This document shows positions 1-6,669 of a stretch of 6,740 bases of DNA, in pieces. Both the position numbers and the translations under genes were made by a program. Location of the stretch: assembly GCA_030597435.1 (NCBI GenBank), contig JAUVRV010000148.1, forward strand, positions 1 through 6,740. The letters run 5' to 3'. A model generated the notes under the pieces. The model was not told the DNA's origin and made no database searches. It was given only the letters and a program-made list of their open reading frames with translations. Origin of the DNA: Gemmatimonadales bacterium. Lineage in GTDB: Bacteria > Gemmatimonadota > Gemmatimonadetes > Gemmatimonadales > GWC2-71-9. Position 1 is the stretch's first letter. Every line of letters begins with the position of its first letter.

Positions 1-1304
1 AGCAGCCGGCTGGCGCCGAATGTGGAACCGGAGTGCGTGGTGCCCCCGCCACTAGCGGGCGCCTTACGCAGGTAGTCCTCTAGTGTCGTTCTGACCTTGG
101 ACGGCAGTCCTTCGATAACGCGCACGTGCTTGATCGTGCCAGCCGGGATATCACCCGGGTCTGCTAGATTTGTCCTATAGCTGTTCAAACTGTAGAACAC
201 GCCCGTAGTCGTACCCGGAATCAACCAGTTGGAGCGACCTTTCACCGGCGCACGGACCGCAACGGCATGCGCATCAACTGAGTGCCAGTCGGGCTGCTGG
301 AGTATCTCCTCGAGCCGCTCACCTGACTCGGGATCAATGCGATACACTCCGAATACGGCGTCTGGACCCTCTGAACGATAAGATGCAACGAGTTCCCCGT
401 TCGGAAGAGACACGGGACTGTGGTACAATCCCCTCGAGTCGAGACTCAGCCTGCGGTAAGAGTTCAAGGGTCGGCGCCGGGACACATACGAGATCTCACC
501 ACCACCCAGCCATGTGGCGCGATCAGACTCGACAAAATACACGCGGTCATCGAAGCCGGAAACGCTGGCCATGTCCTTGTACACAGGCATCTCATGGTTC
601 CCGTAGAACGGCATGAGGTCAGTGCCATCGAGGTTGATGCCCATGAGCGCGACGATACCGTCCGGTTGGTACCGGTCTCCGTAACGCTGCCAACTGGTGA
701 ACACAATCCTTCCGGTGGGCAAGACAGCTGGCGACAGATCACTGCTCAGATTGAACGTTAGCCGGTGAACCGTCTCACCATTGGCGTCGGTGCCATACAG
801 GGAAAACGTCGGGCTTGCGTCGTGCTTGCTGTTCCAGCCGTGGTCTGAGCTGGCGTAGATGATTTGGGGCGTCGGTTGAGGATCATTCAGATAGAAGCGA
901 TTGCCCGCAAAGACAGGCGTTATGTTGTCCCCCTCTCCCCTGGTAACCTGCACCTTGTTGGAGCCATCGACGTTCATTCGCCAGATCTGCCAGGAGCTGT
1001 CCCGTTCCTTCTTGCCGGCGAAGACGATGGTCTTGCCGTCAAACGAGACATCAGGATCACACGCAGCCGTGAATTCCGGCGTGAGCACAATCGGCTCGGC
1101 ACCCGAAGAAGGCAGCAGCACAATCCGAGTGCCGTCCACGTACCTTCCCAGGGGCATGTATGGTCTACTCGGATTGTGGGACTGCGGCATCACGCTAGCG
1201 GGCACCTGTACCACAATCAAGTCTGGTGCTTCCTGAAGATTGCCGGTCGATGCGAATGCGGCCACGGCAAGAGCTAAGACGGCAATTGCTAGAACCCGCC
1301 TCAT
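1..1304 (-). CDS. Secreted PD40/TolB-type beta-propeller protein, HZS_alpha-like (3' end beyond window)
   Basis: This frame is open for 434 codons from an ATG and runs off the window edge, so the C-terminus is missing. Residues 1-19 (MRRVLAIAVLALAVAAFAS) form a typical Sec signal peptide, so the protein is probably exported. The rest looks like a beta-propeller. PD40-type blades are visible at about 84-121 (DVSFDGKTIVFAG, then IWRMNVDGSNKVQVT) and 191-238 (LPTGRIVFTSWQRYG, then INLDGTDLMPFYGNHE). The GNH motif, the later IKHVRVIEGLP (391-401) and the terminal FGASRLL resemble, from memory, proteins with the middle domain of hydrazine synthase alpha; in many of these a DGSF segment and a CxxCH haem-type motif follow, which would lie outside this window. 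No CxxCH is present in the visible part. It has no close operon partner: the next gene upstream ends 234 bases away. The Shine-Dalgarno sequence is weak. Substrate and function are unknown; a plain TolB-like propeller is the alternative. Confidence 0.9.
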   Translation of the reverse strand, partial: MRRVLAIAVLALAVAAFASTGNLQEAPDLIVVQVPASVMPQSHNPSRPYMPLGRYVDGTRIVLLPSSGAEPIVLTPEFTAACDPDVSFDGKTIVFAGKKERDSSWQIWRMNVDGSNKVQVTRGEGDNITPVFAGNRFYLNDPQPTPQIIYASSDHGWNSKHDASPTFSLYGTDANGETVHRLTFNLSSDLSPAVLPTGRIVFTSWQRYGDRYQPDGIVALMGINLDGTDLMPFYGNHEMPVYKDMASVSGFDDRVYFVESDRATWLGGGEISYVSRRRPLNSYRRLSLDSRGLYHSPVSLPNGELVASYRSEGPDAVFGVYRIDPESGERLEEILQQPDWHSVDAHAVAVRAPVKGRSNWLIPGTTTGVFYSLNSYRTNLADPGDIPAGTIKHVRVIEGLPSKVRTTLEDYLRKAPASGGGTTHSGSTFGASRL

Positions 1305-1492
1305 TCTTGCATCGATGTCATAACGGAGACGTGTAACTCTCTGCATGCACGGCCAGCTGTAAGTGATTGTGCGAGTGGTGTATCGATGCATCCCACGATG
1401 CCGCGCCGGGAACAACGGAAAGCCTTCACGTGGCACATGCGCAAGCCAATATAACTACCCCGCGCCCCGATTATCGTGCCGCGTTCCGGACT

Positions 1493-1525
1493 CGGTAAGG
1501 AGGGATTCTCCCCAACCAATTACCG
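1493..1525 (-). terminator. Candidate stem-loop terminator after the DAHP synthase gene
   Basis: The arms CGGTAA (1493-1498) and TTACCG (1520-1525) are perfect inverted repeats, with an inner stem GGGA/TCCC (1502-1505 and 1509-1512) closed by a three-base loop. The structure begins 13 bases past the stop codon of the DAHP synthase gene, where a terminator or 3'-protecting hairpin would be expected. No run of T follows on the minus strand, so a classical intrinsic terminator is not fully supported. Confidence 0.35.
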
Positions 1526-1538
1526 CTGGGTACTGGGA

Positions 1539-2465
1539 TCAGATAGTCGAGCACGCAGACAAGGCCGCGGCCGCCACCTTACCCGACTGTGTTGGGCGTT
1601 GCAGGCTCGCGATCTCCCTCCCCACTGCGAGGGCGACAGGTCTCAGTTCCTTCATCATCATGTCGAAACGGTCCGGCCGCAGCGATTGATCACCGTCACA
1701 CAGCGCCTCTTCGGGGCACCAGTGCACTTCGATCAGCAAACCATCAGCGCCGACAGCTACAGCAGCCTTGGACATCGCCGGTACCATCCACCACTTGCCC
1801 GTGCCGTGACTCGGGTCCACCACAACCGGAAGATGGGTGAGCCTCTTCAACAACGGCACAGCGCTCAGGTCCAGAGTATTCCTCGTGGCACTTTCGAAGG
1901 TCCGGATACCACGCTCGCAGAGAATTACTTCTTGATTGCCCTGCTTGAGTATGTACTCGGCAGCGTATAGCAGTTCTTCGATTGTGGCACTCATGCCGCG
2001 TTTCAACAGAACTGGCTTTGCGGCGGCTCCGACTTCCTCCAGCAGGGCGTAGTTGTGCATGTTCCGCGTCCCGACCTGCAGGACGTCAGCATGTTTGCAG
2101 ACTGCCTCCACCTGTCGCGTATCCATGACTTCCGTTACAACCGGCAAACCCGTCTCCTGCCGAACCCAAGCGAGGATTTCGAGGCCTTCTTCCTTCAGCC
2201 CCTGGAAGCTGTAGGGCGCGGTCCTCGGCTTGAACGCCCCGCCTCGCAGGATTCGAGCGCCGCCCTGCTTGACTGCAATCGCAGTCTCGAGCGTTTGCAC
2301 GCGGCTTTCCACTGCGCATGGCCCCGCCATCACTACGACTTCCCGGCCGCCAATCTTGACACCACTGATGTCAACGACGGTGCCTTCGGGCTTCTTGCCC
2401 CGATCCGCCAGGGGGACCGGCGTGGGCGCCGAGTGGTCTGCTTCCCGTATCTTAGTTGCGGTCAT
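1539..2465 (-). CDS. aroF: 3-deoxy-7-phosphoheptulonate (DAHP) synthase, class I-beta, no N-terminal regulatory domain
   Basis: This cytoplasmic enzyme condenses phosphoenolpyruvate and erythrose 4-phosphate to DAHP, the first step of the shikimate pathway. The 308-residue product carries the whole (beta/alpha)8-barrel signature: MAGPCAVES (46-54), LRGGAFKPRTAPYSFQG (73-89), QVGTRNMHN (130-138), PVLLKRGMSATIEE (151-164), ILCERGIRTFE (181-191), VVDPSHGTG (215-223) and IEVH (245-248). By comparison with the Thermotoga maritima enzyme the metal ligands are Cys50, His220, Glu246 and Asp257, all present. The Thermotoga enzyme has a ferredoxin-like (ACT-like) feedback domain of about 65 residues before the barrel; here only about 30 unrelated residues precede it, and no chorismate mutase domain is fused. 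The ATG at 2465 was chosen because AGAGGGATGG lies just before it; a TTG at 2501 would add 12 residues. A tail of about 20 residues follows the last conserved helix. Confidence 0.97.
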   Translation of the reverse strand: MTATKIREADHSAPTPVPLADRGKKPEGTVVDISGVKIGGREVVVMAGPCAVESRVQTLETAIAVKQGGARILRGGAFKPRTAPYSFQGLKEEGLEILAWVRQETGLPVVTEVMDTRQVEAVCKHADVLQVGTRNMHNYALLEEVGAAAKPVLLKRGMSATIEELLYAAEYILKQGNQEVILCERGIRTFESATRNTLDLSAVPLLKRLTHLPVVVDPSHGTGKWWMVPAMSKAAVAVGADGLLIEVHWCPEEALCDGDQSLRPDRFDMMMKELRPVALAVGREIASLQRPTQSGKVAAAALSACSTI

Positions 2466-2527
2466 GATCCCATCCCTCTGCGGCCAGCGTCCGCTAGCCA
2501 AGTACCCAAGATCTCAAGTGGCTACAA

Positions 2528-2589
2528 GGTATGACACGGGCGTGATGCGAAGGTCACAGGGGCGTTATCTGAGCGTTACACTCGGTTAA
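2528..2589 (-). promoter_or_regulatory. Putative activator-dependent promoter of the DAHP synthase gene
   Basis: On the minus strand the heptamers GTAACGC (2579-2573) and ATAACGC (2568-2562) share six of seven bases and have a four-base spacer, giving an 11-base period. A third, weaker TTAACC lies 10 bases further upstream (2589-2584). Five bases past the second repeat sits GTGACC (2557-2552), a 4/6 match to a -35 box, and 18 bases later CATACC (2533-2528), a poor -10. Known SARP/BTAD activators bind direct heptamers spaced 11 bases apart next to a weak -35, so the layout suits control by the BTAD regulator encoded immediately upstream. The repeats are seen; the promoter and the regulator assignment are inferred. 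The rest of the 172-base intergenic region shows only a weak dyad, GGTG/CACC (2614-2634), just after the regulator stop. Confidence 0.35.
2562..2579 (-). repeat. Direct heptamer repeat with 11-base period
   Basis: Two copies of TAACGC, each preceded by a purine or G-A variant (GTAACGC and ATAACGC), are separated by TCAG. Both lie on the same face of the helix in the intergenic region upstream of the DAHP synthase gene. The repeat itself is plain in the sequence; a match of this quality at a fixed spacing could arise by chance in roughly one in twenty intergenic regions of this length. Confidence 0.6.
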
Positions 2590-2637
2590 TACATTGCCTG
2601 TAAAGCACTTAGCGGTGTACGGGGCCTTCCCACCAGT

Positions 2638-5217
2638 TCAACGGATCAAGCGCAGGAAGCGACGGTTCTCAGCAAGTGAGACCCAGACGGGATCAAGCCG
2701 CAGAAGCTCCTTCGAAAGCAATGAGGGTCCTGAAAGCAGCATCTCGAGCCTGCCTATCGCAGAGTCTGACTCTCCCAGCATCGTATAGATGCGAGCGAGG
2801 ACTTCGGATGCGACTGCCCCGTCAACGACATCATCCGCCATGGGCACCAGGCGTGTGGCCTCCACTCCCTCCCGTACGGCGTCGTCCCGCCGGCCCTGTC
2901 CTGCAAAAGCCACTCCCAGCAGTCCTCTCAATCGTGCATCATGGGGCAAATCATTGACCTGCACTTCCAGTACCACACCTGCCGAGTCATAGTATGCTTC
3001 GGCGCGCCTTGGCTCATCCCTGCGCGCCGCCAGTTCAGCCTTTACCAGGTAATAGCCCGCCGTGTCGACTATGTCCGAGTTCAGAACCAAGTGGTCCAAC
3101 ATCTCGTCATACTCGGCTCCGAGGATTCGGGGGATCGCTCCCCAGCGACCGGCTGCCAGTTGTACCAGTTCGTGCGACCCTAGGGGCGGCCGGAGCATCT
3201 GCCGGGCCATCTCAATACCCTGGCCGCCGCTAATCCGCGCCAATGCTCCCACGTGCCGCGCATAGGACAGGCCCGGCGCAATCTCCACGGCTCTCGCGGC
3301 CTCACGTTCGGCCGCGTCGAAGTTGCGCAGCATCAAATACGTAACAGCCGCCTCCGCGGCGCACGTTGCGCAGAGTGGATTGGCACTAAGGGCCTCGAGC
3401 TGGTTTGTCAACGCCTGCTCTAGATCACCTTGCCGTCTACGGATAGCACCGAGCTGCACCAGTACGTCACCCACACCGGGCCAAACCGCCCTAGCAAGCT
3501 CGAAGTGCCTGAGGGCCCTCTCGTAGTTGTGGGGACCCAAGTAGTAATACCACCCCAGGGCAAGATGGCTCATCGGCGCGTCCGGCCGCATACGCACTGC
3601 CCAATTCGCGGCATCCCTGGCCGCCAGTAGCCTCCCGGGCGTGCGATCGTGATTCCACAAGAACATGGACATATGGGCGATCGCTAGCCTTGCGTGCGCC
3701 TGTACGAATCCAGAGTCCAACGTGATCGCCATCTGCAACAACTCAACTGCCTTGCCCAAGTCGTCTGCGTTGCTCGCGTCTCCCCTCAGGTACTGGTTGG
3801 CGCGCAGATACAGGTCGTATGCTTGGAGATCCTGCGTTGGCTGAGCCCTGAGCCATTCCCGTTCGGTGCTCATCAGGGGGATCCCGAGCACCCTTGGGAC
3901 TTCTTCCGCAAGGAGCGCCTGCACGCCAAAAAGGCCTGAGATGTCCTCATCGATTGTCTCGGTCCAGAGTTGGACTCCGTCCGCAGCCCGAATCAAAGAG
4001 GGAAGTACCCGTAGGGAATCGGTTGCTCCTTCGTGCCGCACGCGTTCCACAGTCGCCCGCAACGTGTATTGGGCACCAAGCGCCGCGTCTTCGTCGCCTG
4101 CCAGATCATCGGGGGTATCGACCCCCCCGTAGTTCGGACCAACCACGCTCAAGATCTGTACAACGCCCAGCCGGTGTACAACGTCCTCGGTCAGCCCGGC
4201 AACGAAGTAGTCGTCGTCCGGGGAACCGAGGTTTTCGAATGGGAGAACCCCCACTGACACCCGCGACCAAGGCTCGGCAACGTTCTGTCTGGAAATCACG
4301 ACGTACATGCCCGAGAGGCCGAGCAGGGCCAGAACCACTCCGAGTCCATACCATGCCAGCCGCCCACGCGTCCGTGAACGCCCCGGCACAACCCTTGGAG
4401 ACTGTTCCTCGGGCTGCTGGCCTCCTGGCAGGCGTGGTGCCGTAGGCGGAGGTACCAGTCGGTGGGACGGTTCGGCCCTGAGCCGCGCGGCGAACTGCAA
4501 CACCCCGGCGTCGGGCTCGATGGCGAACTCGGCGCGGATCGCATCGGAGTGAACGCGGGCATGCTCCATCGCCGCCGCCCGATCGCCGGCGGCATCCAGC
4601 GAGGCCATGAGTCCGCACGCGATCTCCGAGCTGTACGGATCGTGAACAGCCAGCTGTTTCCACCACCGAGCTGCGCCGGCATGATCACCTCGCTCAGTCG
4701 CCGCTCCCGCGAGAGATCTCAACGCATCGGCGTATTGTAGGGCTAGCCGATCACGCTCCACACCGAGCCACTTCTCGAACTCAGGTGCATCACTGACATA
4801 CAGCCCGGGCAGCAGGGGACCACCGTACAGGCTGATGGCCCCTTCCGCATCGCCCAATTCCAAGAACTTCTCGAATTGGATTGCGTCGCATGTCAGCCTC
4901 GCAAAATCGAGACCGACTTCCTGTGGACCCCGACTCAACACGATGTCTGGTCCAAGAGTCTGTCTGAGGAAATGCAGTGCCTGTCGCAGCGCAGCCCTTG
5001 CGTGGCGCTGGTCAACCTCCGGCCAGAAGATTCCGATGAGAGTGTCACGCCGATGAAAGCCCCGTGGCCTTGCAAGAGCTAGGTAGCTGAGGAGAGCTAT
5101 CCGCTTCCCGTGCGTCGACGCAGGGCGCGACTCCTCGCCCTCATGTATGAGGAGGTCTAGCGACCCTAGGGTCCGCAAACTTATCGTTCGGCGAGGCGAT
5201 GGGATGATTGGCGTCAC
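2638..5217 (-). CDS. Membrane-anchored BTAD (SARP-like) transcriptional regulator with TolB-like and TPR domains
   Basis: This 859-residue protein appears to be a one-component transmembrane regulator. Residues 14-100 look like the winged-helix region of SARP-type activators (SLRTLGSLDLL, then LLSYLALARPRGFHRRDTL and FWPEVDQRHARAALRQALH). Residues 105-250 form the BTAD helical domain (LYGGPLLPGLYVSDAPEFEKW; HARVHSDAIRAEFAIEPD). A Pro-rich linker leads to one membrane helix at about 288-308 (LAWYGLGVVLALLGLSGMYV). The outer part begins with a TolB/FlgO-like module (318-445: VGVLPFENLGSPDDDYFVAGL, ending near LFGVQALLAEEV), then TPR-like helical repeats (about 460-830) and the family-typical end LDPVWVSLAENRRFLRLIR. 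By analogy with CadC/ToxR the DNA-binding part should be cytoplasmic and the TPR part outside. The GTG start is supported by an in-frame TGA four codons upstream, although the ribosome site is weak. The signal and targets are unknown; the adjacent DAHP synthase gene is a candidate. Confidence 0.93.
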   Translation of the reverse strand: MTPIIPSPRRTISLRTLGSLDLLIHEGEESRPASTHGKRIALLSYLALARPRGFHRRDTLIGIFWPEVDQRHARAALRQALHFLRQTLGPDIVLSRGPQEVGLDFARLTCDAIQFEKFLELGDAEGAISLYGGPLLPGLYVSDAPEFEKWLGVERDRLALQYADALRSLAGAATERGDHAGAARWWKQLAVHDPYSSEIACGLMASLDAAGDRAAAMEHARVHSDAIRAEFAIEPDAGVLQFAARLRAEPSHRLVPPPTAPRLPGGQQPEEQSPRVVPGRSRTRGRLAWYGLGVVLALLGLSGMYVVISRQNVAEPWSRVSVGVLPFENLGSPDDDYFVAGLTEDVVHRLGVVQILSVVGPNYGGVDTPDDLAGDEDAALGAQYTLRATVERVRHEGATDSLRVLPSLIRAADGVQLWTETIDEDISGLFGVQALLAEEVPRVLGIPLMSTEREWLRAQPTQDLQAYDLYLRANQYLRGDASNADDLGKAVELLQMAITLDSGFVQAHARLAIAHMSMFLWNHDRTPGRLLAARDAANWAVRMRPDAPMSHLALGWYYYLGPHNYERALRHFELARAVWPGVGDVLVQLGAIRRRQGDLEQALTNQLEALSANPLCATCAAEAAVTYLMLRNFDAAEREAARAVEIAPGLSYARHVGALARISGGQGIEMARQMLRPPLGSHELVQLAAGRWGAIPRILGAEYDEMLDHLVLNSDIVDTAGYYLVKAELAARRDEPRRAEAYYDSAGVVLEVQVNDLPHDARLRGLLGVAFAGQGRRDDAVREGVEATRLVPMADDVVDGAVASEVLARIYTMLGESDSAIGRLEMLLSGPSLLSKELLRLDPVWVSLAENRRFLRLIR

Positions 5218-5435
5218 GTTCCGAGTTCAGACCGGTGCGCGCACATAACAGACGGTGCAGTCTGCATCCCTCTACCCGCAGTCGGCATTCCCGTTCCCCT
5301 TGATTGCATTGGACCCTCCCTCAATGCCAGCATCCCTGACCGCTGGTAGTAGCCAGTGGTCGCCCCCAGCTACGCACTCCCAGCAAATGTCTTTGGTGGG
5401 GAACGTACAGTGTGCCGTGCATCGGTCTGTCATTC

Positions 5436-5456
5436 ATGTATGCTGTAAATATACAT
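5436..5456. promoter_or_regulatory. AT-rich inverted repeat, possible operator
   Basis: The arms ATGTAT and ATACAT are perfect inverted repeats separated by nine bases, within the most AT-rich stretch of the window (about 5431-5470). It lies about 220 bases upstream of the regulator start. The minus strand also contains TATATT here, a possible -10 box, but no matching -35 was seen. Only the dyad is certain. Confidence 0.2.
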
Positions 5457-5508
5457 TCTGGAAGATCAAAGCCTCATGCCATGCGCACTCGCTAAGTCCT
5501 CAACCAAG

Positions 5509-5602
5509 CAAGTTGCCAATCGGCAGCTTGATGTGGGCTCGTATGCAGCTGTTACTTGGCGGGAACGGGTCTTCCCGTAGCAACCAGAGCATTCCCAAAT
5601 GC
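5509..5602 (-). terminator. Three stem-loops downstream of the kinase gene, possible transcription end
   Basis: In transcription order: GCATT/AATGC with a four-base loop (5602-5589), CGGGAA/TTCCCG with a six-base loop (5577-5560), and an imperfect nine-base-pair stem with a four-base loop (5530-5509). They begin about 45 bases after the kinase stop codon. None is followed by a T-run on the minus strand, so they may stabilise the 3' end rather than terminate transcription, or be chance structures. Confidence 0.25.
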
Positions 5603-5646
5603 CGCAGATGTCGAGATCCCGAGGCTACGACCGACGCTTCTAGCTC

Positions 5647-6669
5647 CTACCAGACCCGCAAGCCCCTCCTAGAGATGTACAGCGGCAGATTTCGGTAGCC
5701 GCTCGACTCCAGGGTTGCCAGCATCTGCCTCTTCCTGGCGCGGTCGCCATCACACAACAGCGTCACGGATCCACCATCGCCACCGGCACCGTTCACCTTG
5801 TAGCCGAGTACGTCGAAGTCATGCCCAACGGCGATGATCTCGTCGGCCTGCTCGCAAACCAGTGACGGGTGGAGTTGTCGCTGTTGCTCGGTATTGCGCG
5901 ACATGACACCACCCAGTGAGGCCAAGTCACCCTGCAGTATCGCGTCCTTAGCCTGTCGCGCCAGTTGGCGCATCTCCTCGAGATGCGGATTGAGTGCAGC
6001 ATCTTCCCCCAGGTCGGAAATCACCTGCTGGTGGATCTGACTCGAGCTGTGCGGAGTACCGATATAGACCACGGCCAGCCGCTGCTCTAGTTCCCACCAC
6101 ACGGGGTCGGGCAAGTGGAGATTGGAAACGATGGCGTGTGGAAAGCGCGGCATCTCCAGGAAGTTCACTCCGCCGTACGCAGCGCAGAGCTGGTCTTGGA
6201 TGCCGCTCTGCAGACCGAGCTTCTCGGTCTCGAGAGAGTGCGCCAGATAGGCTATCTCGTGGGGGGTCAGTCGCCCTGGCGTCAGGTGATCCAGTCCACC
6301 GAGCAGCGCAACCGCAACGGCAGCCGATGTTCCAGTAGCCGCACCCGGTGGCGCCTCGCTGTATATGTTGATCCGGAAGGCCGCATCCTCAGGCAGTTCC
6401 ATCACGTCGAGCGCCGCTTCAATCAGCGGGTGCTGATCGTACGTGATCCGCTCGGGATCGACCTCAAATCGCTCGCCATAGTTCTCCGCAGTTATTACCA
6501 CCCGCTCGCTAGCGTCTTCTCGGGCTACAACGTGGATTTGTACCTCCACGTACGGATAGACCGCGATGTGGAACACTGCGCCGTGAACCGAATACCAAGT
6601 GTCGGTCCAACCTCCGATATCACACACGCGGATCGGGGCAACCGCGTTCACAATTGTCTGAGGCTTCAC
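5647..6669 (-). CDS. GHMP-family kinase, similar to heptose-7-phosphate (HddA) / fucose-type sugar kinases
   Basis: This 340-residue cytoplasmic protein should transfer phosphate from ATP to a sugar or sugar phosphate. The three GHMP motifs are in order: APIRVCDIGGWTDTW (11-25); the ATP-binding loop PPGAATGTSAAVAV (107-120), matching PPGxxxGSSSA with Thr for one Ser; and KVNGAGGDGGSVTLL (291-305) near the C-terminus. GIQDQLCAAYGGVN (156-169) carries the likely catalytic Asp159. The GGWTDT motif is shared with HddA-type and fucokinase-type enzymes, whereas galactokinase and mevalonate kinase differ there; the exact substrate cannot be read from sequence. The start was placed at the GTG at 6669 because it overlaps the stop of the upstream gene as GTGA, leaves the normal distance to motif 1, and has GGAA a few bases upstream; the frame stays open to a TTG at 6729, which would add 20 unlikely residues. 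Translational coupling suggests the two products work in one pathway, perhaps nucleotide-sugar synthesis. Confidence 0.92.
   Translation of the reverse strand: MKPQTIVNAVAPIRVCDIGGWTDTWYSVHGAVFHIAVYPYVEVQIHVVAREDASERVVITAENYGERFEVDPERITYDQHPLIEAALDVMELPEDAAFRINIYSEAPPGAATGTSAAVAVALLGGLDHLTPGRLTPHEIAYLAHSLETEKLGLQSGIQDQLCAAYGGVNFLEMPRFPHAIVSNLHLPDPVWWELEQRLAVVYIGTPHSSSQIHQQVISDLGEDAALNPHLEEMRQLARQAKDAILQGDLASLGGVMSRNTEQQRQLHPSLVCEQADEIIAVGHDFDVLGYKVNGAGGDGGSVTLLCDGDRARKRQMLATLESSGYRNLPLYISRRGLRVW

Larger units (their letters stand above)
5218..5646. other. Intergenic region of about 430 bases, no convincing gene
   Basis: The region lies between the kinase stop and the regulator start. Both strands were read and no protein with recognisable features, tRNA or repeat array was found. 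Near the regulator start it holds short dyads: GTGCGCGCAC (5235-5244), CAGAC/GTCTG with a six-base loop (5249-5264) and the odd palindrome TGCAGTCTGCA (5256-5266). In the middle is an AT-rich patch with ATGTAT/ATACAT arms (5436-5456). The half next to the kinase holds three stem-loops, listed separately. The regulator promoter presumably lies here, but no good -35/-10 pair was found. Confidence 0.6.

Noticed and set aside
1..1304. A true hydrazine synthase subunit, implying anammox metabolism
   Set aside because: Resemblance is only at the level of the propeller family, no neighbouring beta/gamma subunit genes or haem motifs are visible, and the regulator type does not suggest an anammox planctomycete.
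1301..1519. A minus-strand frame of 72 codons whose TGA overlaps the propeller ATG as ATGA
   Set aside because: The overlap looks operon-like, but the frame begins at a TTG with no ribosome site, passes through the stem-loop after the DAHP synthase gene, and encodes no recognisable domain.
1476..1970. Long plus-strand open frames opposite the DAHP synthase gene
   Set aside because: They are antisense shadows of a strongly conserved gene and their translations have no protein-like features. The same applies to plus-strand frames at 2055-2534, 3894-4445 and 6115-6696.
2466..2637. A displaced N-terminal regulatory domain of the DAHP synthase, lost by frameshift
   Set aside because: The 172 bases are too short for the roughly 65-residue domain plus its linker, and none of the minus-strand frames resembles it.
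4106..4666. A 186-codon minus-strand frame inside the regulator gene
   Set aside because: It is an alternate frame of the regulator, Arg/Gly/Pro-rich, with no domain. The regulator frame itself is continuous, so no frameshift is implied.
5162..5173. A perfect 12-base palindrome, GACCCTAGGGTC, near the regulator start
   Set aside because: It lies in codons for the conserved RTLGS motif, and one or two palindromes of this length are expected by chance in a window of this size.
5255..5698. A plus-strand open frame of 147 codons that fills most of the intergenic gap
   Set aside because: It starts with GTG without a ribosome site, is Ser/Pro/Cys-rich with no recognisable motif, shows no codon bias like the neighbouring genes, and overlaps the kinase 3' end antisense.
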